A stretch of 64,000 nt of DNA from Streptomyces gobiensis (GTDB taxonomy: Bacteria; Actinomycetota; Actinomycetes; Streptomycetales; Streptomycetaceae). A program made the position numbers and the translations under genes. The stretch spans positions 1,842,501 through 1,906,500 of the forward strand of contig NZ_CP086120.1 in assembly GCF_021216675.1 (NCBI RefSeq), given 5' to 3'. The notes below the pieces were generated by a model, which was not told the DNA's origin, did not search any database, and worked only from the letters and a program-made list of their open reading frames with translations. Shown here in pieces: positions 9,857-18,266 of the stretch. How positions within the stretch are numbered: position 1 is the first letter of the stretch; every line of letters begins with the position of its first letter.

Positions 9857-10237
9857 TCAGGAGTCAGGTGACCGGAGCACCCGGAGATGGCCGCGCCGCG
9901 CGACCTCTATGGGGCTGGTGTCGCGTCCGGGGGAGGGTGGCTTCGCGGCGGGCTCCGTACGGGGTGCCCGGGCGGCCTCCCGTACGGCGTCGGCGAGGGC
10001 TTCGAGGTCATCGCCACTGGGACCGCTGGGGCTGGAGTCAACGGCGAGCCGGACGACCTCCCAGCCGCGCGGGGCGGTCAGCCGCTCCGAGTGCTCGGAG
10101 CACAGGTCGTAGCAGTGGGGCTCGGCATAGGTGGCGAGCGGTCCGAGGACGGCGGTCGAGTCCGCGTAGACGTACGTCAGCGTCGCCACGGCGGGACGGC
10201 CGCACGCGGTGCGCGAACAGCGACGTACAGGGCTCAC
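9857..10237 (-). CDS. DUF3499 family protein
   Basis: A small actinobacterial protein of unknown function. The conserved core is VRRCSRTACGRPAVATLTYV followed by YADSTAVLGPLATYAEPHCY and DLCSEHSERLTAPRGWEVVR. Two CxxxxC-like pairs (CSRTAC; CYDLC) and histidines suggest a metal site. The tail is Pro/Ala/Arg-rich. The start is uncertain: GTG 10237 gives 126 residues, while a rare CTG near 10285 would add SRRSPLKSAVPSNVV, a stretch I recall in relatives. It precedes manB by 56 bp and is divergent from the zincin-like gene, the same order as Rv3258c/Rv3259. Confidence 0.8.
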   Translation of the reverse strand: MSPVRRCSRTACGRPAVATLTYVYADSTAVLGPLATYAEPHCYDLCSEHSERLTAPRGWEVVRLAVDSSPSGPSGDDLEALADAVREAARAPRTEPAAKPPSPGRDTSPIEVARRGHLRVLRSPDS

Positions 10238-10554
10238 GACGTTGGACGGTACCGCACTCTTGAGCGGGCTGCGACGACTCTCCAGGACGTCACCCTGCCG
10301 TGTCGTCCTGGTTCGCCGGGAAAGCCTGTTCTGTGGAACCAGGACTGACCTGCACAAAGGAGCAGAACCATGGCTTCTCCCGGCGATGATCGTGGTCATC
10401 GGTCTGGCCAAATGACGTCATTCAAGGCCTGATCCACAGTCACCAGTTCGCCAGATCCGAACGAAACCGTGATGTGACTGATCATCCGGCGACATCCAGC
10501 CGTATGCCTGGCAGTAGCGTGGTGGTGTGGCGCGGACCGATACGCTCAGAAGTG
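10238..10554. other. Divergent promoter region, DUF3499/metallopeptidase
   Basis: This 317-bp gap holds no convincing gene. It contains a lower-GC segment at about 10430-10480 and a -10-like TACGCT at 10541-10546, eight bases before the metallopeptidase start, consistent with a leaderless or near-leaderless transcript. No strong inverted repeat was seen. Confidence 0.35.
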
Positions 10555-11022
10555 ATGAGCAACCCCGTACCGCCGCGCCGGCCCGATGCCCGGCCGCGCC
10601 ATCGAGACCGCCATGGCCGCGGCATGCGCGGCCCTGTCGCGCCGCCTCAGGTCCCGCTCGCGATCAGCCGTGCCGAGTCGTTCGACGATCTGGTGCGCGA
10701 CTCCGCGGACCGGCTGGAGCGCCAGTGGCCGCAGCTGTCCTCGGTGGACTTCGCGGTCCAGGAGGTGCCGCGGCAGGACTCCAAACCGGCGGGCGACGTG
10801 CATGGCTGGGACGGCGCCGGACACTCCGTACCACTCGGCCGTCTCATCCCCGCGCACGGTGACCGGCCGGACTGCGTGATCGTCTACCGCCGCCCCGTAG
10901 AGCTGCGCACCAGGAGCCGGGAAGAGCGCGCCCTCCTTGTCCATGAGGTGGTTGTCGAGCAGGTCGCCGAACTGCTCGGGCTCTCCCCCGAGTCGATCGA
11001 TCCGCGCTACGGCCAGGAGTGA
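10555..11022 (+). CDS. Metallopeptidase family (zincin-like, DUF1025) protein with degenerate motif
   Basis: A 155-residue soluble protein of the minigluzincin-like metallopeptidase family (PF06262). The basic, disordered N-terminus (PPRRPDARPRHRDRHGRGMR) leads to the family core: ISRAESFDDLVRDSADRLER, CVIVYRRPVELRTRSREERA and LVHEVVVEQVAELLGLSPES. The usual HExxHH zinc motif is reduced to HEVVVEQ, so the second histidine is missing and catalysis by the standard mechanism is doubtful. I recall the same HEVVVEQ form in other Streptomyces. Start ATG 10555 rather than 10474 because the upstream extension is not family-like. Rv3259 is the positional counterpart. Confidence 0.85.
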   Translation: MSNPVPPRRPDARPRHRDRHGRGMRGPVAPPQVPLAISRAESFDDLVRDSADRLERQWPQLSSVDFAVQEVPRQDSKPAGDVHGWDGAGHSVPLGRLIPAHGDRPDCVIVYRRPVELRTRSREERALLVHEVVVEQVAELLGLSPESIDPRYGQE

Positions 11023-11047
11023 CCGGAACGGTCACCGCCTGCCGCGC

Positions 11048-12592
11048 TCAGCCGTCGCCGAGAACCGAGAGGTCCTCAGCCGCCTTCGGCACCCTCACCA
11101 TGCCCCCGTCGTCCGGCAGCGTCTGCACCGTGAACATCGGGATGCCCTTCTTCGCCGTCTCCAGCATTCTGGCCGCGTGCACGGGACCACCCGAGACCCA
11201 TTCGACCGTCAGCGCGAAGGTCCCCTTGCCGCCCTCCGGACGCAGACCGTCGATCGCCGTTGTCGTGCCTGGTTTCAGGTCGTAGGTCTTGCTGACCGGC
11301 TTGCCGCCCTCGCTGCCCGCTGAGGCGGTGACCTTCGCCTTCGCCGCCTTGCCGGGCGCCACCAGGAACAGCGTGCTGCCCTTGGCCGAGCTGCCCGCGG
11401 CCGTGGTGCGCTCCTCGACCGGCGCGGTGGCCGGGATGAACGCCATCTCCTGTTTCGCTCCCTTGCCCCGCAGCACCCGTAGCCCCGCCACCACCGGTGC
11501 CTGTCCACTGCCCTCGGCCGGGCTCAGCAGCAGCGCGCCGGGCTCCCCCTTGGTGAGGTCATTGAGGTCTACGGCGGTGGCCATCCCGCTCTTGACATGC
11601 AGCGTCTCCCGGCCGGCCGGTGAGATCGAACCGGACGGCCCGGCGAACTTCACCGCCAGCTCGGCGTCCCGCTCACCCGGCGCGAAGGCCACCAGCCGCA
11701 CTCCCGTCGCATCGGCCGGGATGCCGGGGAGTACGACGCTGCCGCTCGGGGCGGCGGACGCGGCGATCCAGTCGCCGCCGAGTTTTTCGTCGAGCGCCTG
11801 CACCTGCGCGCCGATCCGGCCGCTGCGGACCGCCACATGGAGCGTCACATTGGTGACCGGGTCCGCCGTCAGCGTGGAGAGCAGCACCGGCACCGTGGCC
11901 CCGCCGGGGATATTGATGCCCGAACCGCTCTCGGACTCCACCTTGCCGTCCTTGCCGTACAGCTGCAGGTCGACGGTGGCCGGGGCGTCATCGGGATTGG
12001 TCAGATGGATGTAGTCATGCCGGCCTTCGGCGGTGCTCACACCGGCGAACCAGAAGTCCGTATCGGGTGCCGAGCAGCCCACGCCGAGCATGCCGCGCCC
12101 GGTGCCCGCGGTGATGGCCGTGGTCTGCTGCACGGTCCAGCCGGGGGCGAGCGGGCCATCGGCCGAGCCGGTGAGCGCGGGGGCGTCGGTGCGCTTGGTC
12201 TCATGGACGACCGGTGTGCCGGGCGCCTTCAGCGGCAGCTCCGGCTTGGGCGCCTTCTCGTCCCCCTCGTTCTCCTTGTTGTCCTTGTGCTTGCCCCTGC
12301 CGCCGCCCTCCAGGGTGTGCCCGGCCGGGAACAGCCCGGCGCTGCCCTTGTTCCCGGACTCCCGCTGGACCTCGCCCTTCGGCGTATAAGCGGTGTACGT
12401 CGTCTCGCCCAGCTCGGAGGAGGACGGCTGCGGGCAGACCAGGGTGGACCGCTCCACCGGCAGCTGGGCCGCCGTGGCCGCAGCGCCCCCGGTGGGCTCC
12501 GTCGAAGGCGCGGTGAGCGTGGCGAACCCGGTGATGGCGCCGAGCGCGGTGACCACCGCGATCAGGGCGAGGGTGGTGCGGTTGAGGCTCAC
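11048..12592 (-). CDS. DUF5719 family membrane-anchored protein
   Basis: A 514-residue exported protein. One N-terminal hydrophobic segment (TTLALIAVVTALGAITGFA) acts as signal or anchor, followed by an extracytoplasmic beta-rich domain (for example DYIHLTNPDDAPATVDLQLY) typical of DUF5719. A low-complexity charged insertion, rich in Lys/Glu/Asp, lies at about residues 98-118. Its GTG start overlaps the stop of the upstream giant GT2 gene (GTGA), so the two are translationally coupled and probably act together in envelope glycosylation. Molecular function unknown. Confidence 0.88.
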   Translation of the reverse strand: MSLNRTTLALIAVVTALGAITGFATLTAPSTEPTGGAAATAAQLPVERSTLVCPQPSSSELGETTYTAYTPKGEVQRESGNKGSAGLFPAGHTLEGGGRGKHKDNKENEGDEKAPKPELPLKAPGTPVVHETKRTDAPALTGSADGPLAPGWTVQQTTAITAGTGRGMLGVGCSAPDTDFWFAGVSTAEGRHDYIHLTNPDDAPATVDLQLYGKDGKVESESGSGINIPGGATVPVLLSTLTADPVTNVTLHVAVRSGRIGAQVQALDEKLGGDWIAASAAPSGSVVLPGIPADATGVRLVAFAPGERDAELAVKFAGPSGSISPAGRETLHVKSGMATAVDLNDLTKGEPGALLLSPAEGSGQAPVVAGLRVLRGKGAKQEMAFIPATAPVEERTTAAGSSAKGSTLFLVAPGKAAKAKVTASAGSEGGKPVSKTYDLKPGTTTAIDGLRPEGGKGTFALTVEWVSGGPVHAARMLETAKKGIPMFTVQTLPDDGGMVRVPKAAEDLSVLGDG

Positions 12593-15500
12593 TGCTGGCT
12601 CCGGTTGTCGTACGTCGTGCCGTCCTGGGTGCCGTAGTCGCCGTAGTCGCCGTGGTTACCGTGGCTGCCGGTGTAGTCGCCGTGACCGCTGCCGTAGTCA
12701 TACGGCCCGGCGTACTGCTGCGGCTGCTGGGGCTGCTGCTGGCTCTGCTGGGTGTCCCAGTCGCCGTACGGCTGCTCCGGCACATACGGCGGCTCCGGCG
12801 GCGGTGGCGGCTGCTCGCCCTGCCCCTGCCCGGGGCTCTGGGCGGTCTCCCCCGCCACTGCTCCCTCCTGCGCCTCCTGCGCCGCCCGCAGCCGACGTGC
12901 CCGGCGACCCTCGCCGGGCACCGGCTGGGCGGGTACGGTCGCCGGGGCCACCGTCTCCGGCAGATCGTCGTCGTGGTCCCGGCGGCGTCCGGGCAGCGCC
13001 AGAACGAGCACCACCAGCGCGAGGAAGCCCTGCGCCCAGATCCAGCCGGTGTGACTGACCGGGGTCTTGTACGTCACCTCAAGACGGCCGCTCTCCGGCA
13101 GCAGCTCAAAGCCCTGTGCCCAGCCGTCGACGGTGACAGGCTCGAGCTCCCGGCCGTTCAGCGTCGCCTGCCAGCCATCCGAGGCGGCGTCCGCGATCCG
13201 CAGGATCCGGTTCTGCGGCCCGACCGGGATCTCGGTACCCACCTCGACGGGACCGGCGGCGACGGGGACCGCGGGCACGCCCGGCGAGACGATGGTGACC
13301 CGGGCGATGGTCCCTTCCGTGTCCCCGCCGACCCGCCACAGCTCACCACCGGCCTGCTTGCTGAGCCGTTCGAGGCCCGGCGTGGCGTTGAGCACCCGGA
13401 TCATCTCGCGGGGGGTTCCCTCGCGTACGAACACATAGCGCACGCCGTAACCACCGAGCTGGCTGGTCTGGTCGGCGCCGGAGCCCGCGACCAGATTGGC
13501 GACCACGCCACCCAGCCGGGTGTCCTCCCCGGCCGCCTGGGCCAGGTCGCCGTCGCCGAGCCGGGCACCTGAGCCGCGTACCAGGGCGTACAGCACCTCG
13601 GAGCCGGAACCGCCGTCGAGCACCAGGGTGCGGGGCTGGTCGCGGGTGCCGGCCTCCTCGGCGACGAACGCGGGCACCTGCACCGGGTCGCGCCGCTCCA
13701 GGGGGCCATGGGCGCCGCTGATCATCCAGCTCACGGCGGCGACGGCCGGCGCCAGCGCGGCGGCACCGGCGATCAGGACGGCGACCGGCTGCCGCCAGCC
13801 GAAGTTCTGGGCGGCGACCCGTCCCCGCGCCCCTTCGGCGCCCAGCACGGCGGCGCCGAGCAGTGCCAGGCCGTAGACGAGGGTGGCGGGCCCGGCCCAG
13901 CCGGAGCCGTTGGCCAGCGCCGCGAAGAGCAGCCCGGTCAGTGCCACGATCCAGGCGGACCGGATGGCGAGCTGCCGCTCGGGACGCAGCAGCGCGGCCA
14001 GTGCGGCCAGCACCAGAGCGATGAGCAGCAGGCCGCCGGTTGAGCCCGGACCGCCCGGAGTGAGGGCGAGCAGATCGAGTGCGGAGGCGGGGCCGCTCTC
14101 ATAGGGCAGGCCCGCCTCGCGCAGGAAGCCGGACGGGCTGGTCAGCAGCGACAGCGACCAGGGCGCGAGCAGCACCATGGGCGTGCTCAGCAGTACGGCG
14201 GTGCGTACCGCGTAGGCGGATACGTAGGCGCTCTGGCGGATCCGCAGCACCAGCACGCCCACGGCGAGCACGGCGGCGATCGGCCAGACGATGGGGGTGA
14301 AGGCGGTGGTGATGGTGAGCAGCAGCGCGTAGGCCCATACGCCCCGCCAGCCCGGCTTGTACTTCCCGCCGGAGCGCAGTCCGGCGGCGACCACGGCCGC
14401 GCGGGCCATCAGCGGCAGCAGGATGGCGAGGACGGCGGTGCCGATCCGGCCGCTGGCCAGCGCACCGGTGATGGCGGGCAGGAAGGCGTAGGCCACGCTG
14501 CCCCAGGCGCGCAGCAGCCGGGAGGTGACCAGGGGCCGGGAGGCGAAGTAGGCGGAGAGCCCGGCCAGCGGCACCGAGCAGACGAGCAGCAGGGTGAGGG
14601 TGAGTCCGGTGCTGCCGAGGAACACGGCGGCGAAACCGGCGAGGATCCCCACATAGGGCGGCGCGGACTCGGTGCCGCCGATGCCGACGGGGTGCCAGAT
14701 GTCGGCGTAACGGGACCACAGACCCGCGATGTCCGCGGGCGCGGGCAGCAGCGCGCCGCCCGCGAGGGCGCCGCCGCCCAGCAGAGCGCGGCAGGCGATC
14801 AGTGAGATGAGAAGCAGCAGCATGAAGAGCACCGGCGCGGGCTTGCGGGCGATCCGCTTCAGCCGGACGAACTGCTCGACCTCCAGATAGTCGGCGTCAT
14901 CGCCGCCGGGCCCGGACTCCACGGCGCCATGCCGTCCGCCGGAGGCCAGATCGGGCTCCGAACGGCCGCCGAGGTTGCTGGCGACCTGTTCGACGGTGGC
15001 CCGTACGGTCGCGCCGGGGGGTGGGAAGAGCGATCGCAGCTCACCCGGGTCGACAGCGGGTTTGCCGCGCCGTCGGCGGGCGCTGAGGATCAGTCCCGGC
15101 CGCAGCAGGGTCCTGGAGAGCCCGGTGACCTCGTCGAGCGCCTGCCCCGGCACCTTGCCCACCAGATAGGCGAGGGTGCGCACCAAGGTGCCGAGGATCA
15201 GCCGCAACAGGACCCAGGGCAGTGCTCTGGCACGGGCGTTGGCCAGGAGCGTATAGACGGCACCCGCCTTGTCGACGCGGTGCGGGCCGACCACGGTACG
15301 GCCCGCGCAGTCGATGGGCCGCCGCTCTCGGGCGGCTGCCTCGGCGTGCCGGACGACGGCGCCGGGGGCGATGAGCACCTGATGCCCGGCGGCCTGGGCG
15401 CGCCAGCACAGATCAACGTCGTCACGCATCAGCGGCAGCCTGCGGTCGAAGCCGCCGAGCCGTTCGAAGACATCGCGCCGGATGAGCATTCCGGCGGTGG

Positions 15501-16167
15501 ATACGGAGAGCACCTGCCGCACTTGGTCGTGCTGGCCCTGGTCCTGCTCACGGCGGTCCAGGCCGGTCCAGCGGCGGCCGCTGTTGGCGATGGAGACGCC
15601 GGCTTCGAGCAGCTGACGGGAGTTGTACCAGCTGCGCAGCTTGGGCCCGACGATCGCGACGGTACCGGCTGGGGTGCCGGCGTCGGCGACCCGCAGGAGT
15701 TCGAGGAGGGCGTCCGGCTCCGGGGCGCAGTCATCGTGCAGCAGCCAGAGCCAGTGAACCGGCTCGCCGTACGGCAGTTCCGGCATGTCGTACGCGTCGT
15801 CCCGCCAGGTCCGGCTGACCGGGTCCCAGCCGCTGGGCCGCTTGAGATACGGCAGCTGGTCCGGGGTGAGCACGGGCGCGGTACGGGCGGCCTCGTCCAC
15901 GGCGGTGCCGAAGCCGGTACGGCGGGCGAGGTGCAGGACCCGGTCGGCGCCGAGGGACTCGCCGATGAGCCGGGCGGAGGCGTCGGCGCTGCCGGTGTCG
16001 GCGGCGATGACGTCCTGCACCGGGCGGATCTGGCCGACCAGCCCGGTCAGGGCGTCGGGGAGCCAGCGCTCGCCATCGTGGGAAACGAGCACGGCGGTAA
16101 CGACGTGCTTCGGGAACTCGGGAGCGGCCTGCTCGTACTGGGCCGCCGAGTGGCTGTGCACGGACAT
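12589..16167 (-). CDS. Large GT2-family membrane glycosyltransferase
   Basis: A 1192-residue fusion. Residues about 20-330 form a GT-A family 2 glycosyltransferase: VVTAVLVSHDGERWLPDALT, ADTGSADASARLIGESLGAD, a DD motif in WLWLLHDDCAPEPDALLELL and LMRDDVDLCWRAQAAGHQVL. From about residue 400 on there are roughly 12 membrane segments and a periplasmic region with LVLDGGSGSEVLYALVRGSG, resembling polytopic sugar transferases. The last ~60 residues are a Gln/Tyr/Gly/Asp/His-rich cytoplasmic tail. Start ATG 16167 (MSVHSHSAAQYEQAAPEFPK) was preferred to longer repeat-derived extensions. It is translationally coupled to DUF5719. The acceptor is unknown; the location suggests a mannosyl or other cell-wall polymer. 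Confidence 0.9.
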   Translation of the reverse strand: MSVHSHSAAQYEQAAPEFPKHVVTAVLVSHDGERWLPDALTGLVGQIRPVQDVIAADTGSADASARLIGESLGADRVLHLARRTGFGTAVDEAARTAPVLTPDQLPYLKRPSGWDPVSRTWRDDAYDMPELPYGEPVHWLWLLHDDCAPEPDALLELLRVADAGTPAGTVAIVGPKLRSWYNSRQLLEAGVSIANSGRRWTGLDRREQDQGQHDQVRQVLSVSTAGMLIRRDVFERLGGFDRRLPLMRDDVDLCWRAQAAGHQVLIAPGAVVRHAEAAARERRPIDCAGRTVVGPHRVDKAGAVYTLLANARARALPWVLLRLILGTLVRTLAYLVGKVPGQALDEVTGLSRTLLRPGLILSARRRRGKPAVDPGELRSLFPPPGATVRATVEQVASNLGGRSEPDLASGGRHGAVESGPGGDDADYLEVEQFVRLKRIARKPAPVLFMLLLLISLIACRALLGGGALAGGALLPAPADIAGLWSRYADIWHPVGIGGTESAPPYVGILAGFAAVFLGSTGLTLTLLLVCSVPLAGLSAYFASRPLVTSRLLRAWGSVAYAFLPAITGALASGRIGTAVLAILLPLMARAAVVAAGLRSGGKYKPGWRGVWAYALLLTITTAFTPIVWPIAAVLAVGVLVLRIRQSAYVSAYAVRTAVLLSTPMVLLAPWSLSLLTSPSGFLREAGLPYESGPASALDLLALTPGGPGSTGGLLLIALVLAALAALLRPERQLAIRSAWIVALTGLLFAALANGSGWAGPATLVYGLALLGAAVLGAEGARGRVAAQNFGWRQPVAVLIAGAAALAPAVAAVSWMISGAHGPLERRDPVQVPAFVAEEAGTRDQPRTLVLDGGSGSEVLYALVRGSGARLGDGDLAQAAGEDTRLGGVVANLVAGSGADQTSQLGGYGVRYVFVREGTPREMIRVLNATPGLERLSKQAGGELWRVGGDTEGTIARVTIVSPGVPAVPVAAGPVEVGTEIPVGPQNRILRIADAASDGWQATLNGRELEPVTVDGWAQGFELLPESGRLEVTYKTPVSHTGWIWAQGFLALVVLVLALPGRRRDHDDDLPETVAPATVPAQPVPGEGRRARRLRAAQEAQEGAVAGETAQSPGQGQGEQPPPPPEPPYVPEQPYGDWDTQQSQQQPQQPQQYAGPYDYGSGHGDYTGSHGNHGDYGDYGTQDGTTYDNRSQQ

Positions 16168-16319
16168 CGAGCTACGGCCCCGGTCGGTGGGTTGCGGAGG
16201 ACGCGGTGCGTCTCTTGGACGGTGCCCCACACTAATGGGGGCCGTGGGTGGGGTGCTGGGCCCGGGCGCAGGTTGCCGCCCGCCGACCGGATTCGGGTGA
16301 TTTCCCCCGGCCCCCAGTG

Positions 16320-16700
16320 CGGCCCCTACGCGGCGCCGCCGCGCGGCGGGGCTCCGCCCCGGCTGCGGGGGTGACGTGGGTGGGTGTCCCCTTATCCCGC
16401 CCCTTCCCGGCTGTGCCGGTATGCGGCTCCGCCGCGTGGCGGGGCTCCGCCCGGGTGCCGGGGTGGGGTTTCCCCAATTCCCGCCCCTTCCCGTAACCGG
16501 GGGTTGCGCCCCGGACCCCGGGGTTGGCCCGGTACGGGCCGGTGGCCGGGCGTTGTGCCCACCCACAGCCCCTCGCGGGGCTGCGAGTGCCCACAACGGG
16601 GTGGGGTCTGGGGGAGGCCCGAGTGCCCACAACACCTCGGGGCTCGCCTCCCCACAACACTGTGGGGGTCTGGGGGCGCAAGCCCCCAGTTTCGGGAAGG
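16320..16700 (+). repeat. Composite of dispersed GC-rich elements including copy B
   Basis: A patchwork of repeats. GCGGCGGGGCTCCGCC-type hairpins lie at about 16340-16365 and 16430-16455. The main element, copy B, is at 16480-16597, starts CCCGCCCCTTCCCGTAACCG and ends in the nested stem-loop 16552-16597 (identical to copy A over the 46-base stem-loop). Partial repeats of GAGTGCCCACAAC and CCCACAAC follow at about 16620-16665, then a GGGGGCGCAAGCCCCC-like hairpin and an inverted TTTCGGGAAGGGGCCGGG end at about 16690-16707. No open frame here looks like protein. Confidence 0.75.
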
Positions 16701-16763
16701 GGCCGGGTTAGGCGAATTCCTCGTCGGCAACGGCGCTCGGCCACCACCGACGGACGGAGTCCG

Positions 16764-16803
16764 GCGCTGGGGGCACCTCCCAGCCCGCCAGGGCTAGGGG
16801 GAG
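16764..16803 (+). repeat. Second dispersed Streptomyces repeat family
   Basis: The stretch starting GCTGGGGGCACCTCCCAGCC and continuing to GGGGGAG forms a foldback (GCTGGG/CCCAGC) followed by a partial repeat. I recall near-identical copies throughout many Streptomyces genomes. It lies downstream of whiB on the minus strand and could help terminate that transcript. Confidence 0.55.
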
Positions 16804-16861
16804 TCCGAAGCTTGTGAGGCCCCCCGGGGCCGAACAATGCGAGGACGCCGTTAAGAAAAGG

Positions 16862-17125
16862 TCATACGGCGGCCTTCTTCAGGCGGCGGCGCTCGCGCTC
16901 GGACAGACCTCCCCAGATGCCGAAACGCTCGTCGTTGGCGAGCGCGTACTCCAGGCATTCGGAGCGGACCTCACAGGCGAGGCAGACCTTCTTGGCCTCG
17001 CGTGTGGAGCCGCCCTTCTCGGGGAAGAACGACTCGGGATCGGTCTGGGCGCACAATGCGCGCTCCTGCCAGCCGAGCTCCTCATCCGCCTCTTCGACCA
17101 GCAGTTGCTGGAACAGCTCGGTCAT
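16862..17125 (-). CDS. whiB: Sporulation transcription factor WhiB
   Basis: An 87-residue founding-type WhiB protein, a [4Fe-4S] transcription factor required with WhiA to start sporulation septation. The four cluster cysteines are C25, C48, C51 and C57 (KKVCLACEVRSEC). The GIWGG turn is at 69-73 and the basic RERRRLKKAAV tail follows. As I recall, the sequence is almost identical to S. coelicolor WhiB. Start ATG 17125 gives the exact family length; the longer frame to 17230 is leader. In Streptomyces whiB is repressed by BldD; the upstream 17126-17230 region contains AGTGAAATTAC and a GACAC (17189-17193) that resemble BldD and WhiA half motifs, but I cannot score them. Confidence 0.96.
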   Translation of the reverse strand: MTELFQQLLVEEADEELGWQERALCAQTDPESFFPEKGGSTREAKKVCLACEVRSECLEYALANDERFGIWGGLSERERRRLKKAAV

Positions 17126-17758
17126 GTGCGCGCCCCTCGTCCTGTCTTTGCGTCCCCGTGATGCCGTTGTTATCGGTCCCGCTTGAACGACACGAGTGAA
17201 ATTACAGGTGTGCCGATACGGGCCAGTCAAGCTGAGATCTGCTATTGAGCCCGTTATTCACTCTGCGGAACCAAGGCCCCGCAGAAAGTATTCAAATCGC
17301 CACAAACTATGACAACGTCAATCGGTACGTTCGAACACGTCACCTCTCCAACGAGGAGACGCGGCGAACATCGACACCGTTGCACCCCGCGCACCGAAGC
17401 GAACTGGATCACAACTGGATCACAGAAGCATAACGGCGTTTGCGTGCGCGGTTGGTGCGCCACTTCTCCGCCCCCAGCGCGCACAAACCTTTCGCCGACC
17501 ACAGCAACCGGATGAGGTGAAACATTGCCCCCAAACGGGACATCAGGTTGACAGCAAGGCGAGTGACCCGCTCTCCTTGTTCTCATGCCAGTGACTTCTG
17601 CGCTCAGCCCGGCCCACAACGGTGGGTCTCTCCGCGCTGCCCAGGATCACTGCCGCTGTCGCTGTCGCTGCTGTTGAGGCTTCTTCGCGCGCACGCTCCG
17701 CTCCTCCACCAGCCACCAGCCACCAGCAGGCAAGCCATCACCCCGAGGGACATCCCCT
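17126..17758. other. Long regulatory gap between whiB and the cysteine dioxygenase gene
   Basis: This 633-bp divergent intergenic region has a markedly lower GC content near 17220-17330 and 17395-17430. It should hold the whiB promoters and the promoter of the dioxygenase gene. A 62-codon frame at 17245-17433 lacks protein-like features and was not called. An 11-bp tandem repeat lies at 17402-17423. A TTGACA occurs at about 17548-17553 without a good -10 at standard spacing. Confidence 0.5.
17402..17423. repeat. 11-bp direct tandem repeat upstream of the dioxygenase gene
   Basis: AACTGGATCAC occurs twice in perfect tandem at 17402-17412 and 17413-17423, one helical turn apart, in the AT-richer part of the gap. 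This geometry suits cooperative binding of a regulator on one DNA face. Confidence 0.6.
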
Positions 17759-18253
17759 GTGAACAGCGACGTCGAGATCGCTGGCGACCCGCTCGCCATC
17801 CCGCACCTTCTCCCGCCCGCTCCCGCTCACCCCACGACCGTCTCCGGCTTCGCCGGGCTGGCCCGTACGATCGCGGCCGACCGGGCGAGCTGGGCGCCGC
17901 TCGTGCGGTACGACGCCACCACGCGCTGGTACCACCGGCTGCGTACCGGCCCCGGCTATGAGGTGTGGCTGCTGAGCTGGGTGCCCGGGCAGGGCAGCGG
18001 GCTCCATGACCATGGCCCGTCCTCCGGTGTGCTCACCGTTCTCCAGGGCGAGCTGACCGAGCACACGGGTCCGGCGACCCGTGCCCTCAGTGCCGGCGCC
18101 CAGCGGGTCTTCGCCCCCGGGTACGTCCACGAGGTCGTCAATGACGCCCTGGAGCCCGCCGTCAGCCTGCACATCTACTTCCCCGGTCTCACCGAGATGC
18201 CGATGCACAGCCCGCAGTGCTCGCCCGCGAGCCGGAGTGTGCCGGTCAACTGA
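17759..18253 (+). CDS. Cysteine dioxygenase family protein
   Basis: A 164-residue cupin of the cysteine dioxygenase type I family, expected to oxidise cysteine (or another thiol) to the sulfinic acid using Fe(II). The iron ligands are visible: H83 and H85 in GLHDHGPSSGVLTVLQGELT and H124 in APGYVHEVVNDA. The ending LHIYFPGLTEMP is typical. GTG start at 17759. It is followed 13 bp later by fbiA, so it may share the transcript, although sulfur metabolism and F420 synthesis have no known direct link. Confidence 0.9.
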   Translation: MNSDVEIAGDPLAIPHLLPPAPAHPTTVSGFAGLARTIAADRASWAPLVRYDATTRWYHRLRTGPGYEVWLLSWVPGQGSGLHDHGPSSGVLTVLQGELTEHTGPATRALSAGAQRVFAPGYVHEVVNDALEPAVSLHIYFPGLTEMPMHSPQCSPASRSVPVN

Positions 18254-18266
18254 CAGACTGGGCCGC

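Noticed and set aside
14929-16374. 481-codon plus-strand frame opposite the giant GT2 gene
   Set aside because: Antisense shadow; low-complexity composition and no ribosome-binding site.
17245-17433. Possible 62-residue small protein between whiB and the dioxygenase gene
   Set aside because: Composition and codon positions do not look coding, and the region is better explained as the whiB promoter area with an 11-bp repeat.
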